Assembly: GCA_964577825.1 (NCBI GenBank)
Contig: CAZOBJ010000060.1
Span: 1-19,036 of the forward strand
DNA: 19,036 nt
Direction: 5' to 3'
From: CAZOBJ01 sp964577825
GTDB taxonomy: Bacteria > Planctomycetota > SZUA-567 > JAFGNG01
Part shown: in pieces, positions 1 through 8,753 of the stretch
How the letters are laid out: each line of letters opens with the position of its first letter
Numbering within the stretch: position 1 is the first letter of the stretch
Translations under genes and position numbers: made by a program
Notes under the pieces: generated by a model
What the model saw: only the letters and a program-made list of their open reading frames with translations
What the model was told of the DNA's origin: nothing
The model's database searches: none

Positions 1-523
1 CGACCGTCAGGTCTGGCTCCAGGAAGCTCTCGTCGCTCTCGTCGAGCTCCACCACCGCGAGGTCCGACTCGCCTTGGCGCACGTTCGAGGCCTCGCCCAC
101 CGGCACTCCGCCCAGGATCACGGTCGGGTCCATGCCGCAGTGCACAAGGAGCTGCCCGAGCAGCCACGTGGTGGTGGTCTTGCCGTGCGCGCCACTCACA
201 CCCGCCACGCGCCTGCCCCGCAGGAATCGCGCCAGGAACGTGCCGCGGCGCATGGCCTCGCAACGCCCGGGGGCCGCGCTGCGCTCGGGGTGGTCCGGCG
301 GCACGGCCGAGGTGTACACGAGCAGATCCACTTCGTCCAGGTGGCGCGGATCATGGCCTTCGGACACGGGGATCCCGAGCCTGCGCAAGTGCGCGGTGCG
401 GTCATTCGCATGCAGGTCGCACGCGGTCACCCGCGCGCCCGCGCGCCACGTGAGCTCGGCCAGGGCTGAGACCCCGATCCCGCCCGCACCCATGAAGTGG
501 ATGCGCCGCCCATGCAGGTCCAT
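1..523 (-). CDS. murC: UDP-N-acetylmuramate--L-alanine ligase, N-terminal part (cut by window edge)
   Basis: MurC adds L-alanine to UDP-MurNAc using ATP, the first step of stem-peptide synthesis in the cytoplasm. Only the first 174 residues are inside the window. Seen: an N-terminal nucleotide-binding fold with MGAGGIGVSALAEL at residues 11-24, the Mur-ligase P-loop GAHGKTTTT at 111-119, and the segment VVELDESDESFLEP at 157-170, typical of MurC (other Mur ligases lack this DESDESF). The ATG at 521-523 is preceded by a purine-rich AAGGAAGAAGA stretch about 8-18 bases upstream. A second in-frame ATG at 491-493 would cut into the nucleotide fold and is unlikely. It is the last visible gene of the cluster, 58 bp after murG. 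Identification is firm; the C-terminal ligase domain lies outside the window and cannot be checked. Confidence 0.95.
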   Translation of the reverse strand, partial: MDLHGRRIHFMGAGGIGVSALAELTWRAGARVTACDLHANDRTAHLRRLGIPVSEGHDPRHLDEVDLLVYTSAVPPDHPERSAAPGRCEAMRRGTFLARFLRGRRVAGVSGAHGKTTTTWLLGQLLVHCGMDPTVILGGVPVGEASNVRQGESDLAVVELDESDESFLEPDLTV

Positions 524-581
524 CGCCCGTCTTCTTCCTTTCAAGTCAACAAGACGCCCCGCGTGCGCAGGGCGACAAGCT

Positions 582-1712
582 TTACCTCACCTGAGAACAC
601 TGCTCGTGGATTCCAACCTCGCACCCGGCCAGGGTCAGCACGCGCCGGGCGATGCGGTCCGCAGCGTCCGGCCGGCCGAGGCCCCGCATCGCCGAGGACA
701 TGCGCTGGAGCCGCTCGGTGTCGTGCCATAGGTCCAGCACCGCTGCGGTCAGCCTGTCGGCACACAGCTCCTTCTCCACGGCGAGCACCGCGCCCCCGGT
801 CTGCACCTGGGCGCGCGCATTCGCGGTCTGGTGGTCATCCCTTGCCTCCGGAAAAGGCACCAGAATGGCGGGCAGCCCCGCACACCAGAGCTCCGCGGCC
901 GTGGACCCGCCCGCGCGCGAGACCACGACCCGCGCACGCGCATAGGCCTGGGCCATCTCATGCGTATAGGCCAGGGCCTGGGCCGCTTCGCCGAGCGGCG
1001 CGTACGCCTCGGCCACGCGCGCATGGTCGGTATCGCCCGTGATGTGGCGCACGCACACACCCGCGCGCACCAGCGTGGGCGCGGCCTCGGCCACAAGGAG
1101 GTTGAGCCGATGGGCGCCCTGGCTTCCGCCGATGACCAACAGCTCGTCCCGGGACGCGGGCGCATAGGCCCGGTCGGCCAGGTCCGCGATGGCACGGCGC
1201 ACCGGCGAGCCCGCATCTACGATCTCTCCCTTGGCCCCGGACAACAGGCCGCGCGCCTGCGGGAACTCAAGGTGGATCTCCGCGGCCCACCGCGACAGAA
1301 ACCGGGTCACACGTCCGGGGATCGCGTTTTGTTCGAGCAGGATCAAGGGCATGCCCCGCCAGGCTGCAACCAAGCCAGGCGCCCCGGCTGCGAATCCGCC
1401 CAGGCCGACCACCGCGTGCGGCCGCTCTCGGGCGAACAGGCGCATGCACTGTGCGCACGCGAGCGCGAACCGGGGCGCGTTGAGCGGCTTGCGCAGAGAC
1501 ACGGGACTGCCTCGCCCCGCGGCAAGCCGCACGAGCCGATATCCGGCCTCGGGCACGAGCTGCGCGTCCAGCCCGCACCGCCCACCCAGGAACGTGAGCT
1601 TTACCTGCGGACAATTGTCCCGCAGCGCCTGCGCCAGGGCCAGGCCGGGGTACAGGTGCCCTCCGGTCGCCCCGCCGGCGAGGACGACATGCGGGCCCGG
1701 CTCAGGCTCCAT
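582..1712 (-). CDS. murG: UDP-GlcNAc:undecaprenyl-PP-MurNAc-pentapeptide GlcNAc transferase
   Basis: MurG is a peripheral GT-B glycosyltransferase on the inner face of the cytoplasmic membrane. It transfers GlcNAc from UDP-GlcNAc to lipid I to make lipid II. The protein is 376 residues, the usual family size. Seen: the N-terminal glycine loop AGGATGGHLYPGLALA at residues 12-27, the second loop VIGGSQGAHRLN in the middle, and the donor-site region VSRAGGSTAAELWCAGLPAI followed by PFPEARDDHQTANA, all MurG hallmarks. The frame stays open 30 codons further upstream, but that extension is arginine-rich and lies antisense-free inside the ftsW tail. The ATG at 1710-1712 places the glycine loop at the normal distance from the N terminus. 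The start overlaps the ftsW stop by 11 bp, so coupled translation with ftsW is likely. Stop is TAA. Confidence 0.97.
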   Translation of the reverse strand: MEPEPGPHVVLAGGATGGHLYPGLALAQALRDNCPQVKLTFLGGRCGLDAQLVPEAGYRLVRLAAGRGSPVSLRKPLNAPRFALACAQCMRLFARERPHAVVGLGGFAAGAPGLVAAWRGMPLILLEQNAIPGRVTRFLSRWAAEIHLEFPQARGLLSGAKGEIVDAGSPVRRAIADLADRAYAPASRDELLVIGGSQGAHRLNLLVAEAAPTLVRAGVCVRHITGDTDHARVAEAYAPLGEAAQALAYTHEMAQAYARARVVVSRAGGSTAAELWCAGLPAILVPFPEARDDHQTANARAQVQTGGAVLAVEKELCADRLTAAVLDLWHDTERLQRMSSAMRGLGRPDAADRIARRVLTLAGCEVGIHEQCSQVR

Positions 1713-2958
1713 CGGCCGGGGCCCCCGCGCTCGCGCGCGCCAGGAAGTGCGCACTCCACGGCTCGGAGTCCGCGCCCGCGGCCAGGCGTCCGGCCGGCGC
1801 ATAGGCGTGCCGCGCCACGCTCACGAGCATGCCGATCCCCGCGAGCGCGCACACCAGGCCCGATCCGCCGAAGCTCACCAGTGGCAGGCTGATCCCCTTG
1901 GTGGGCACGGACGCGGTGACCACCGCGATGTGCATGGCCGCCTGCGCGCCCAGCATCAGGGTGATCCCGAACACGAGGTAGCGCGCGAACGCATCCGGCG
2001 CGCGCATGGCCAGCCGCAGGCCGCAGCCCACGAGTACGGCGTACGCGGCCAGGATCCCGAGCGCACCCACGAGGCCGAGCTCCTGCCCGCCCACCGCGTA
2101 GATGAAGTCCGTGTGCGCCTCGGGCAGGTAGTAGAGCTTGGCCCAGCCCGCGCCCGGGCCCATGCCCAGCAGGCCGCCGCTTCCCAGGGTCTGCAGGCTC
2201 ATGAAGGCGTGATGGGCCTTGCCCTCGGATCCGCCCTGCAGCCACGCCTGGATGCGCCCGGCCACGTGCGCGTATCGGGTGAGCATAAGCCACAGCGCGA
2301 CGGGCCCCACGCCCGCCAGGAGCAGCCCCATGTGCAGGACACGCGCGCCCGCGGCAAGGAGCATGGCGAAGAGCACCCCGGCCAACAGGAGCGCAGTGCC
2401 CAGGTCCGGCTCCGCGGCCACGAGGCCTGCGGCCATGAGCACGAGCCCCGCCAGACCCGCGAATCGACGCGCGGTCATGGGCCGGTTGCGCGCGCCGTGC
2501 GCCAGGAACGCGGCCAGAACCACAACGAGCGCGTACTTGGCCAGCTCGCTCGGCTGCACGCTGTACCCAAACGGATGCAGCCATCTGCGCGCACCGTTGA
2601 TGGGCCGGCCCAGCACAAGCACGGTCACGAGCAGCCCGACGGTGGCCACAAGGAGCGGCCATCGCAGCGCGTAGTAGCGTCGGTAGTCGATCCGGCTCAA
2701 GGCGAAAGCCGCGGCCAGCCCGAAGCCTATCCACAGCGCCTGGCGCTTGAGGAAGTACAGGCTCGTCCCCATCTGCTCGTCGGCCCGGATGGCGCTGGCC
2801 GAATACACGAGCACGATGCCCACGGCCAACAGGGCCGCGACCGCGGCCACGAGCCACGCGCATACGCGGTCGCACTCGGCCTGCCGTGCGCGCGTCGCTT
2901 CTGCGGCTTTTCGAATGCCGGGGCCGGGGTCCGTCGGGGGTGTCTGGGTCATGCGCAT
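1702..2958 (-). CDS. ftsW: Septal peptidoglycan polymerase FtsW (SEDS family)
   Basis: FtsW is a polytopic SEDS glycosyltransferase that polymerises lipid II at the division septum in complex with the class B PBP FtsI. The product is 418 residues. A 30-residue cytoplasmic N terminus is followed by about ten hydrophobic segments. Seen: NGARRWLHPFGYSVQPSELAKYA (residues 121-143), EPDLGTA (183-189), the extracytoplasmic LPEAHTDFIYAVGGQELG (278-295) that carries the conserved SEDS aspartate (D284 here), and TKGISLPLVSFGGSGLV (353-369). These separate FtsW/RodA from other membrane proteins, and the dcw position favours FtsW. Two ATGs two codons apart (2958 and 2952) are possible; a GGAG lies 7 bases before the second and another GGAG lies 10 before the first. 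It follows mraY by 16 bp, with no murD between them. Confidence 0.96.
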   Translation of the reverse strand: MRMTQTPPTDPGPGIRKAAEATRARQAECDRVCAWLVAAVAALLAVGIVLVYSASAIRADEQMGTSLYFLKRQALWIGFGLAAAFALSRIDYRRYYALRWPLLVATVGLLVTVLVLGRPINGARRWLHPFGYSVQPSELAKYALVVVLAAFLAHGARNRPMTARRFAGLAGLVLMAAGLVAAEPDLGTALLLAGVLFAMLLAAGARVLHMGLLLAGVGPVALWLMLTRYAHVAGRIQAWLQGGSEGKAHHAFMSLQTLGSGGLLGMGPGAGWAKLYYLPEAHTDFIYAVGGQELGLVGALGILAAYAVLVGCGLRLAMRAPDAFARYLVFGITLMLGAQAAMHIAVVTASVPTKGISLPLVSFGGSGLVCALAGIGMLVSVARHAYAPAGRLAAGADSEPWSAHFLARASAGAPADGA

Positions 2959-2974
2959 TCTCCACGATCTCCGG

Positions 2975-4072
2975 TCAATGCATCTTCAGGCTCGCCAGGC
3001 CCAGGGCCGCCAATACGATGCCGATGCACCACAGCCGCACCACCACGTGGTTCTCGTGCCAGCCCGAGAACTCGAGGTGATGATGAAACGGCGCGCACCG
3101 CAAGAGCCGTTTGCCTCGCGTGCGGCAGCTGGCGATCTGCAGAAGCACGGAGACCGCCTCGACCACGAACACGCCGCCGCAGACCAGGAGCACGAGCTCC
3201 TGCTTCACGGACAACGCCGCGAACCCGATCGCCGCGCCCAGGCCCAGGCTGCCCGTGTCGCCCATGAACACGCGGGCCGGATGGGCGTTGAACCACAGGA
3301 AACCCAGCGTCGCGCCCACCACGGTTGCGCACAGCACGGTCAGCTCGCCGCTGTGGCGCACAAAGGGAATGCGCAGATACGTCGAGACCTCCGCGTGTCC
3401 GGCCGCGTACGCGAGCACGGTGAACGTAAGCGCCACGAGCGCCACGAGCCCCGCGGCCAGCCCATCCAGCCCGTCGGACAGGTTCACGGCGTTGGAGCTT
3501 CCCACGAGCACGAGCAGAAAGAACGGCGCGTACATCGCGCCAAGGTCGGGGTAGAACTCGGCCATCTTCGTGCCCGGGACCAGGAGGTGGGTGACGTGGC
3601 GTACGTCGCCGAACGCGCACAGCATCAGGCATGCGCCCGCGGCGAGCACAAACTGGGCGATGAGCTTCACCGGACGCGCCAGGCCGCCCGGGCGGATGCG
3701 GCGCAGCTTCACGTAGTCGTCCACAAGGCCCAGCGTGGCAAAGGCGAGCAGCACCACGAGCGTCATCCACACATAGGGGCTCGTGGCGTCGGCGAACAGG
3801 ACCCCGCCGACCACGATGGCGCAGACCAGGATGATCCCGCCCATGGTGGGTGTATCCCGCTTGAGGTGGTGGAGCTTTTCGAGCTCTGCGCTGTCGGGCT
3901 TGTCCATGTTCTCCGTGACGCGCAGGCGTTTGAGCAGGCGGATGAAGCCCGGCCCGGCCGCGAGCGCGGCCAGGAACGCCACCACCATGCCGACCGCCGC
4001 GCGAAATGTAATCGAGTCGAACACGCGCAGCGGTCCGTACAGATCTTCCAGGTTGGCCAGATACTTAAGCAC
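2975..4072 (-). CDS. mraY: Phospho-N-acetylmuramoyl-pentapeptide transferase
   Basis: MraY transfers phospho-MurNAc-pentapeptide to undecaprenyl phosphate, forming lipid I in the inner membrane. The product is 365 residues with about ten membrane segments, the family size. Seen: TPTMGG (74-79), the catalytic pair in LVDDY (D118, D119), SNAVNLSDGLDGLA (193-206), FMGDTGSLGLGA with the third catalytic aspartate (D272), and the HHHLEFSGWHE segment (330-340). The frame extends to an ATG at 4111, but a GTG at 4070-4072 has AGGAG exactly 7 bases upstream and aligns with the usual MraY N terminus, so I chose GTG. It overlaps the murF stop by 8 bp. Stop is TGA. Confidence 0.96.
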   Translation of the reverse strand: MLKYLANLEDLYGPLRVFDSITFRAAVGMVVAFLAALAAGPGFIRLLKRLRVTENMDKPDSAELEKLHHLKRDTPTMGGIILVCAIVVGGVLFADATSPYVWMTLVVLLAFATLGLVDDYVKLRRIRPGGLARPVKLIAQFVLAAGACLMLCAFGDVRHVTHLLVPGTKMAEFYPDLGAMYAPFFLLVLVGSSNAVNLSDGLDGLAAGLVALVALTFTVLAYAAGHAEVSTYLRIPFVRHSGELTVLCATVVGATLGFLWFNAHPARVFMGDTGSLGLGAAIGFAALSVKQELVLLVCGGVFVVEAVSVLLQIASCRTRGKRLLRCAPFHHHLEFSGWHENHVVVRLWCIGIVLAALGLASLKMH

Positions 4073-5456
4073 TTGTGCGCTCCTGTGCGGGATCGGCGTC
4101 TTGTCGAGCAAGCCGTTCGATGTGGCGCACCACCCGCTCCATGCCCGCGCTGCGCGAGCCCTTCACCAGGATCAGGTCCTCCGGACGCAGGTATTCCTCC
4201 AGGTGCGGCAGCAGCACGAGCACGGACGGGAAATAGTGCGCGCGGCACTTGGCATGACTGGCGTCCGCGGCCTCGGCCAACGCCACGGTCGACGGGCCCA
4301 CCGCGAGCACGAGGTCGATGCCAGCGCGCCCGATACTCTGCCCGCACTGGCGATGGAGCCGCTCGGTGCTCGCACCCAGCTCGCCCATGGCGCCCACGAT
4401 CGCAACACGCCGCCGGGCCGGGACCGCGCGCAGGAACTGCACCGCGGCCTGCAGGCTGTCCGGGTTCGCGTTGTACGTGTCGTCGACCACGCGGTACGGG
4501 CCGATGTCTCGATAGGTCATCCGCCCGGCCACGGCGCGGAACCCGGTCAGGGCGTCGGCGGCCTCGCGCACGGGCACGCCCAGCCAGTGCGCCACGAGCA
4601 TCGCAGCCAACACATTGCCCACGTTGTGCACGCCCAGCACCGGCACGCGGAAGTCCACGTCCCACGCGCGGAACCGCACGCCGCGCTCGTCGCACACGAG
4701 GTCCTGCGCAAGGATGTCGCTGCCCCCGTCCACGAGCCCGAACCGCCGCGCCGCACAATGGAGGCGCTCCTCCAATACGGACCGGTACGCCACATCGGTC
4801 GGGTACACGGCCAGACCGTGCTCGGGCAGGGCAGAGAAGAGCGCGGCCTTCTCCTTGGCCACGTTCTCCGCCGTGCCGAATCCTTCCAGGTGCGCGGGCC
4901 CGACGCCGGTGACCACCCCGACCGTAGGCCGCACGAGCCGCGCGAGTTCGGCAATCTCGCCCGGAGCGTTCGTGCCCAGCTCGATGACGCCCGCCCAGGC
5001 ATCTTCCGGAGCGGAGAGAATCGAGAGCGGCACCCCGATCCGATTGTTGAAGTTGCGCACGGACGAGACCACCGGTCCCCGGCCGCGCAGGATGCAGGCG
5101 AGCAGCTCCCGGGTCGTCGTCTTGCCGTTCGACCCGGTGATGGCCGCCCAGGGAATGTCGAGCGCCATGCGGGCCGCGTGCGCGAGGCGGCCCAGCCCGG
5201 CCACCGTGTCCTCGACCACCACCCCGGGCAGGTCGTCGAGCGCCGACTCGTCCTGCACGAGCGCGGCCACTGCGCCGCGCTCCGCTGCACTTTGCACAAA
5301 GGCGTGCCCATCATGACGCGGACCCCGAATCGCTACGAACAGGTCGCCCGGGCGCGCCTGTCGGCTGTCCGTACACACGCGATCCGCGGCCAGGCCGTTG
5401 CGGCCCACCAGCCGGCCGTTCGCCCAGGCTGCGCATTGGGCCAGGGTCATGCGCAT
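4065..5456 (-). CDS. murF: UDP-N-acetylmuramoyl-tripeptide--D-alanyl-D-alanine ligase
   Basis: MurF adds the D-Ala-D-Ala dipeptide to UDP-MurNAc-tripeptide with ATP in the cytoplasm, completing the pentapeptide. The product is 463 residues, close to the family norm. Seen: an N-terminal uridine-binding domain with CTDSRQARPGDLFVAIRG (28-45), the P-loop TGSNGKTTT (107-115), NFNNRIGVPLS (135-145), ELGTNAPGEI (159-168), and in the C-terminal domain DDTYNANPDS and the LVKGSRSAGMERVV motif typical of MurF. The first ATG (5454-5456) has AGGAGG 7 bases upstream (5464-5469). A second ATG at 5450 makes an ATGA overlap with the murE stop but has worse spacing. The gene overlaps murE by 10 bp and mraY by 8 bp. 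Confidence 0.97.
   Translation of the reverse strand: MRMTLAQCAAWANGRLVGRNGLAADRVCTDSRQARPGDLFVAIRGPRHDGHAFVQSAAERGAVAALVQDESALDDLPGVVVEDTVAGLGRLAHAARMALDIPWAAITGSNGKTTTRELLACILRGRGPVVSSVRNFNNRIGVPLSILSAPEDAWAGVIELGTNAPGEIAELARLVRPTVGVVTGVGPAHLEGFGTAENVAKEKAALFSALPEHGLAVYPTDVAYRSVLEERLHCAARRFGLVDGGSDILAQDLVCDERGVRFRAWDVDFRVPVLGVHNVGNVLAAMLVAHWLGVPVREAADALTGFRAVAGRMTYRDIGPYRVVDDTYNANPDSLQAAVQFLRAVPARRRVAIVGAMGELGASTERLHRQCGQSIGRAGIDLVLAVGPSTVALAEAADASHAKCRAHYFPSVLVLLPHLEEYLRPEDLILVKGSRSAGMERVVRHIERLARQDADPAQERTSA
4080..4084 (-). promoter_or_regulatory. Shine-Dalgarno site that fixes the mraY GTG start
   Basis: AGGAG on the minus strand lies 7 bases before the GTG at 4072, inside the last codons of murF. 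This supports GTG over the longer ATG start at 4111. Confidence 0.75.
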
Positions 5457-6937
5457 GCGCAGGCCTCCTGACTCGCCTCGCCCGAGCCGAACTGCTGCAC
5501 GAGGGCCTTGCGCGCCACTTCGCGGTCGTCGAGCGGAAACCGCTGCGTGCCGACCATCTGGTAGGTCTCATGCCCCTTGCCCGCCACGAGCACGGTGTCC
5601 GCGGGCTCGGCCAGGGCCACGGCCTCGGCCACCGCGCGGGCGCGATCGGGCTGCCACAGCACCGCCTCGGGCCGCTGGAACCCGCCGCGCACGTCCGCGA
5701 AGATCCGGTCCCTGGACTCGGTGCGCGGGTTGTCGTGCGTGACGACCACGCGGTCCGCACCCGCCTCCGCGGTGCGGGCCATGAGCGGACGCTTGCCCCG
5801 GTCCCGGTCACCGCCGCACCCGAACACGAGGATCAGCCGCCCCCGGCAAAGGGGCCGCAAGGCCGCGAGCACATGCCGCAACGCGTCGTCGGTGTGCGCG
5901 TAGTCCACGAACACGGCCGGACCGCCCGGCCCGCGCACGCGCTCCAACCGCCCGGGTACGCCCGCGAAGCTCTCCAGGCCCTGCATTACGTCGTCCAGGT
6001 CCGTGCCCAGGCGCACCGCGGCGAGCGCCGCGGCCAGGGCGTTGCGCACATTGTGCCTGCCCACGAGCCGCGTTTGTACTTCGCGAGCGCGGCCCGCATA
6101 CGAGACGGTGAACACGCTCCCTTCCAGGGTGAGCTCCCGGATCCGCGCGGTCAGGTCCGCAAGGGCGTCGAGGCCGTACCAAGCGGGCCTGCCCCGCGTG
6201 GCCCCGGCCATGCGGGCCGCATACGGGTCGTCCGCGTTGAGCACCGCGCACGCCCCGGGCTCGAGCAGCTCGAACAGACGCATCTTGGCCGCGGCGTAGC
6301 GCTCCATGTCCATGTGATAGTCCAGGTGGTCGCGCGTAAGGTTGGTGAACACGGCCGCTGCGTACTGCGCGCCGCACACGCGGTCCTGGTCCAGGGCGTG
6401 GCTGGAGACCTCGGCCACGGCTGCGCTGCACCCTCCGTCGACCATCTCGGCAAGAAGCCGCGCAAAGGTCGCGCTGTCCGGCGTGGTCATGGGCGCGGGA
6501 CGCGACTCGCGGCCGGTGTCGTACATGATGGTGCCCAGCAGTCCGCAGCGCTCTCCGCTCGCGGTCAACAGGTGGCGCAACAGATACGCGGTCGTGGTCT
6601 TGCCGTTCGTGCCCGTGACCCCCGCAAGCGCGAGCCGCTGCGAGGGCGATCCGTAGAGACGCTCGGCCGCGGTCGCGAAGGCCTTGCGCGGCTGCGGACT
6701 CACGATCAGGGGCGCCTGGTCGCAAGAGAGCAGCCGCCCGGCGAGCACCCCCACCGCGCCGCGCGCGAGCGCCTCGGGCACATAGGTCGCTCCGTCCGCG
6801 CGCGTACCCGGCAGCGCCCCGAACAGGGCCCCGGGCGCCACGGTGCGCGAGTCGCAGGTGATCGAGCGCACCTCCACGGACCCGTCGCCGTGCAACTGCG
6901 CGTCGGGAATCTGGGCCGCAAGCTCGGCGAGTCGCAT
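5447..6937 (-). CDS. murE: UDP-MurNAc-L-Ala-D-Glu--2,6-diaminopimelate ligase
   Basis: MurE adds the third stem-peptide residue to UDP-MurNAc-dipeptide in the cytoplasm. The product is 496 residues, the typical length. Seen: CDSRTVAPGALFGAL (28-42) in the uridine-binding domain, the P-loop TGTNGKTTT (108-116), TTPDSATFARLL (151-162), EVSSHALDQDRV (176-187), and YAAAKMRLF (214-222) with the lysine that is carbamylated in this family. The C-terminal motif DNPR lies at 402-405 within THDNPRTES. By family rules DNPR indicates meso-diaminopimelate as substrate, against lysine-adding MurE, so the peptidoglycan is inferred to be mDAP type. The frame is open further upstream, but that part runs across the ftsI coding region in another frame. 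The ATG at 6935-6937 gives the canonical N terminus MRLAEL. It starts 32 bp after ftsI. Confidence 0.97.
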   Translation of the reverse strand: MRLAELAAQIPDAQLHGDGSVEVRSITCDSRTVAPGALFGALPGTRADGATYVPEALARGAVGVLAGRLLSCDQAPLIVSPQPRKAFATAAERLYGSPSQRLALAGVTGTNGKTTTAYLLRHLLTASGERCGLLGTIMYDTGRESRPAPMTTPDSATFARLLAEMVDGGCSAAVAEVSSHALDQDRVCGAQYAAAVFTNLTRDHLDYHMDMERYAAAKMRLFELLEPGACAVLNADDPYAARMAGATRGRPAWYGLDALADLTARIRELTLEGSVFTVSYAGRAREVQTRLVGRHNVRNALAAALAAVRLGTDLDDVMQGLESFAGVPGRLERVRGPGGPAVFVDYAHTDDALRHVLAALRPLCRGRLILVFGCGGDRDRGKRPLMARTAEAGADRVVVTHDNPRTESRDRIFADVRGGFQRPEAVLWQPDRARAVAEAVALAEPADTVLVAGKGHETYQMVGTQRFPLDDREVARKALVQQFGSGEASQEACACA

Positions 6938-6969
6938 CGTTTTGTCTCGTCCTTGCCAGGCGCACCTCG

Positions 6970-8745
6970 TTACGGGGCCACGGCCAGGCGCGTGCGGTCC
7001 GCGTCGGCCGCGCGGGGCGGGACCTTCAGGTACAAGAGCGCCGCTTCGAGGATCGAGCGCACGGCCGGCGCGGCCACGGTGCCGCCGTAGTGGGTGCCCT
7101 TGGGCTCGGTCACGGACACGAGCGCCAGCGCGCGCGGCGTGTCCACCGGGCCGAACCCGCAGAAGCTGGCCACGTACTTGCCTTCGGCGTATCCGCCGCG
7201 CTCGGCGATCTGCGCGGTGCCGGTCTTTCCGCCGATAGTATACTGTCCGCTCTGGGCCCGGCGGCCCGTGCCCTCGCGCACCACGCGCGCGAGTACTCGG
7301 CGCATGGCCGCCGAGGTGCGCGGCGCGATGACCCGGCGCACGGGCTGCACGGGGTAGGCTTCTTGCACCACCCCATCCTCGTTCGCGAGCGCCACGGCGA
7401 CGCGCGGGCGGACCAGGATCCCGCCGTTGACCAGAGCCGAGAACGCGGTCGCCAGCTGGAGGGGCGTGACCGCGATCTCCTGGCCCATGGGCAGAGAGGT
7501 CATGGCGAACTTGCGATTCCACGTCTCCACGGGCCGCAGCATGCCACCCACCTCGCCGCACAGGTCCGCGCCCGTGGGCGTGCCGAACCCGAAGGCGCGC
7601 AGGCTCTCGTACAGGGGCTCCGCGCCCAGTCGCGCGGCCACCTTGGCGATCCCGATGTTGCTGCTCTTGACCACGACCTCAGACGCGGTGAGCGTCCCGT
7701 ACCCGTGCACGTCGTGGAGCACCCGGAATCCCAGGTTCCAGGTGCCGCCCTCGCACCCGACGGGGGTGTCCAGGGCCACGGCCTCGCGGTCTAGGGCCGC
7801 GGCGAGCACAAAGGGCTTGAACACGCTGCCCGGCTCGTACACCGCGGCCACGGCGGGGTTGAGGCGCACTTCGGTGGGCGCCTCCGCCGGAGCGTTCGGA
7901 TCATAGGCCGGAAGCGCGGCCATGGCCAGCACGTCGCCCGTGTAGGGGTCCATGACCACCGCGCCCGCACGTCGGGGTTGGTATTCCTCCCAGACCTGTT
8001 CGAGCGCGCGCTCGGCCACTCGCTGGATGTAGGCGTCCAGGGACAGGCGCAACCGCTGGGCCGGTTCGGCCGGCTCGCGCGGCTGCTCAGCGACCTGGAA
8101 CACGCGCCTGCGCGCGTCGTAGAAGAGCTCCTCCTCTTCGGCCGCACCGGACAGAGCCTCGTCCCACTCCCGCTCCACGCCCTGTTGGCCGACTCCGTCC
8201 ACATTGGCGAACCCGACCAGGTGGCAGCCGCTCGTGCCTCCGGGGTAGCGGCGGACCCAGATCTCGGGCAGGAGTACGCCCGCCAGATCGAGCTCGCGCA
8301 CGGCGCGGGTCTGCGCCGGGGTGAGCACCCGCCGCACCCAGGCGAACCGGGTCGTCTGGCCCTGGGCGCGCCGGTCGTGCACGTACTCGAGCACGCGCGC
8401 CACTTCGAAGGATTCCAGGTCCATCGCGCCGCTCAATGCCATGAGCGCGTCGGCCAGCCGCCCGGTGCGCGCCGGGTCCACCGCGCACCCGTGCCCGCGC
8501 ACGGACACGGCCAGCGGCCGGTCCGCGCGGTCCACGATCCGCGCCCGCGGACCGGGTGTGCGCCGCGTGCCCTGCATCAGGCGATCCGCGCGCGCCTGGG
8601 CTCCGTCGTGTTCAAGGACCTGAAGCTGGACGAGCCTGCCCGCGAGCCCTGCGTAGGCGAGCAGCACCAGGACGAGAAGCGCGGCCACGCGCCCGCGGCC
8701 CGGCACGGGGTCCGTTCTCTGCTTCTGCACCTCGGACGGGGGCAT
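6970..8745 (-). CDS. ftsI: Septal peptidoglycan transpeptidase FtsI (PBP3-type class B PBP)
   Basis: FtsI crosslinks septal peptidoglycan in the periplasm and is anchored by one N-terminal helix. The product is 591 residues. Domains: short cytoplasmic tail, membrane helix at about 20-38 (VAALLVLVLLAYAGLAG), PBP dimer/pedestal domain to about 225, transpeptidase domain from about 255. Catalytic motifs are all present: SVFK with S307 and K310, SSN at 361-363, and KTGTAQ at 507-512. No PASTA repeats follow the catalytic domain, as in proteobacterial FtsI. The ATG at 8743-8745 is preceded by GAGGA with 5 bases spacing, and places the membrane helix correctly. Upstream in-frame sequence belongs to ftsL read in another frame. 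The gene lies 8 bp after ftsL and 32 bp before murE. Confidence 0.96.
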   Translation of the reverse strand: MPPSEVQKQRTDPVPGRGRVAALLVLVLLAYAGLAGRLVQLQVLEHDGAQARADRLMQGTRRTPGPRARIVDRADRPLAVSVRGHGCAVDPARTGRLADALMALSGAMDLESFEVARVLEYVHDRRAQGQTTRFAWVRRVLTPAQTRAVRELDLAGVLLPEIWVRRYPGGTSGCHLVGFANVDGVGQQGVEREWDEALSGAAEEEELFYDARRRVFQVAEQPREPAEPAQRLRLSLDAYIQRVAERALEQVWEEYQPRRAGAVVMDPYTGDVLAMAALPAYDPNAPAEAPTEVRLNPAVAAVYEPGSVFKPFVLAAALDREAVALDTPVGCEGGTWNLGFRVLHDVHGYGTLTASEVVVKSSNIGIAKVAARLGAEPLYESLRAFGFGTPTGADLCGEVGGMLRPVETWNRKFAMTSLPMGQEIAVTPLQLATAFSALVNGGILVRPRVAVALANEDGVVQEAYPVQPVRRVIAPRTSAAMRRVLARVVREGTGRRAQSGQYTIGGKTGTAQIAERGGYAEGKYVASFCGFGPVDTPRALALVSVTEPKGTHYGGTVAAPAVRSILEAALLYLKVPPRAADADRTRLAVAP

Positions 8746-8753
8746 GGGGTTCC

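Noticed and set aside
524..581. Terminator or separate promoter between murG and murC
   Set aside because: A CGCCC/GGGCG stem with an interrupted T-rich tail (TCTTGTT) exists on the minus strand, and a TTGACT is present, but the tail is poor and no matching -10 follows. Too weak to call.
1189..3267. Very long plus-strand open frames across the dcw genes
   Set aside because: They lie antisense to well-identified genes, are H/R/G/A-rich, and match no family. They arise from GC-rich codon bias in the true genes.
4073..4111. MraY starting at the upstream ATG (378 residues)
   Set aside because: It would overlap murF by 47 bp, add 13 residues before the usual N terminus, and lacks the good ribosome site that the GTG has.
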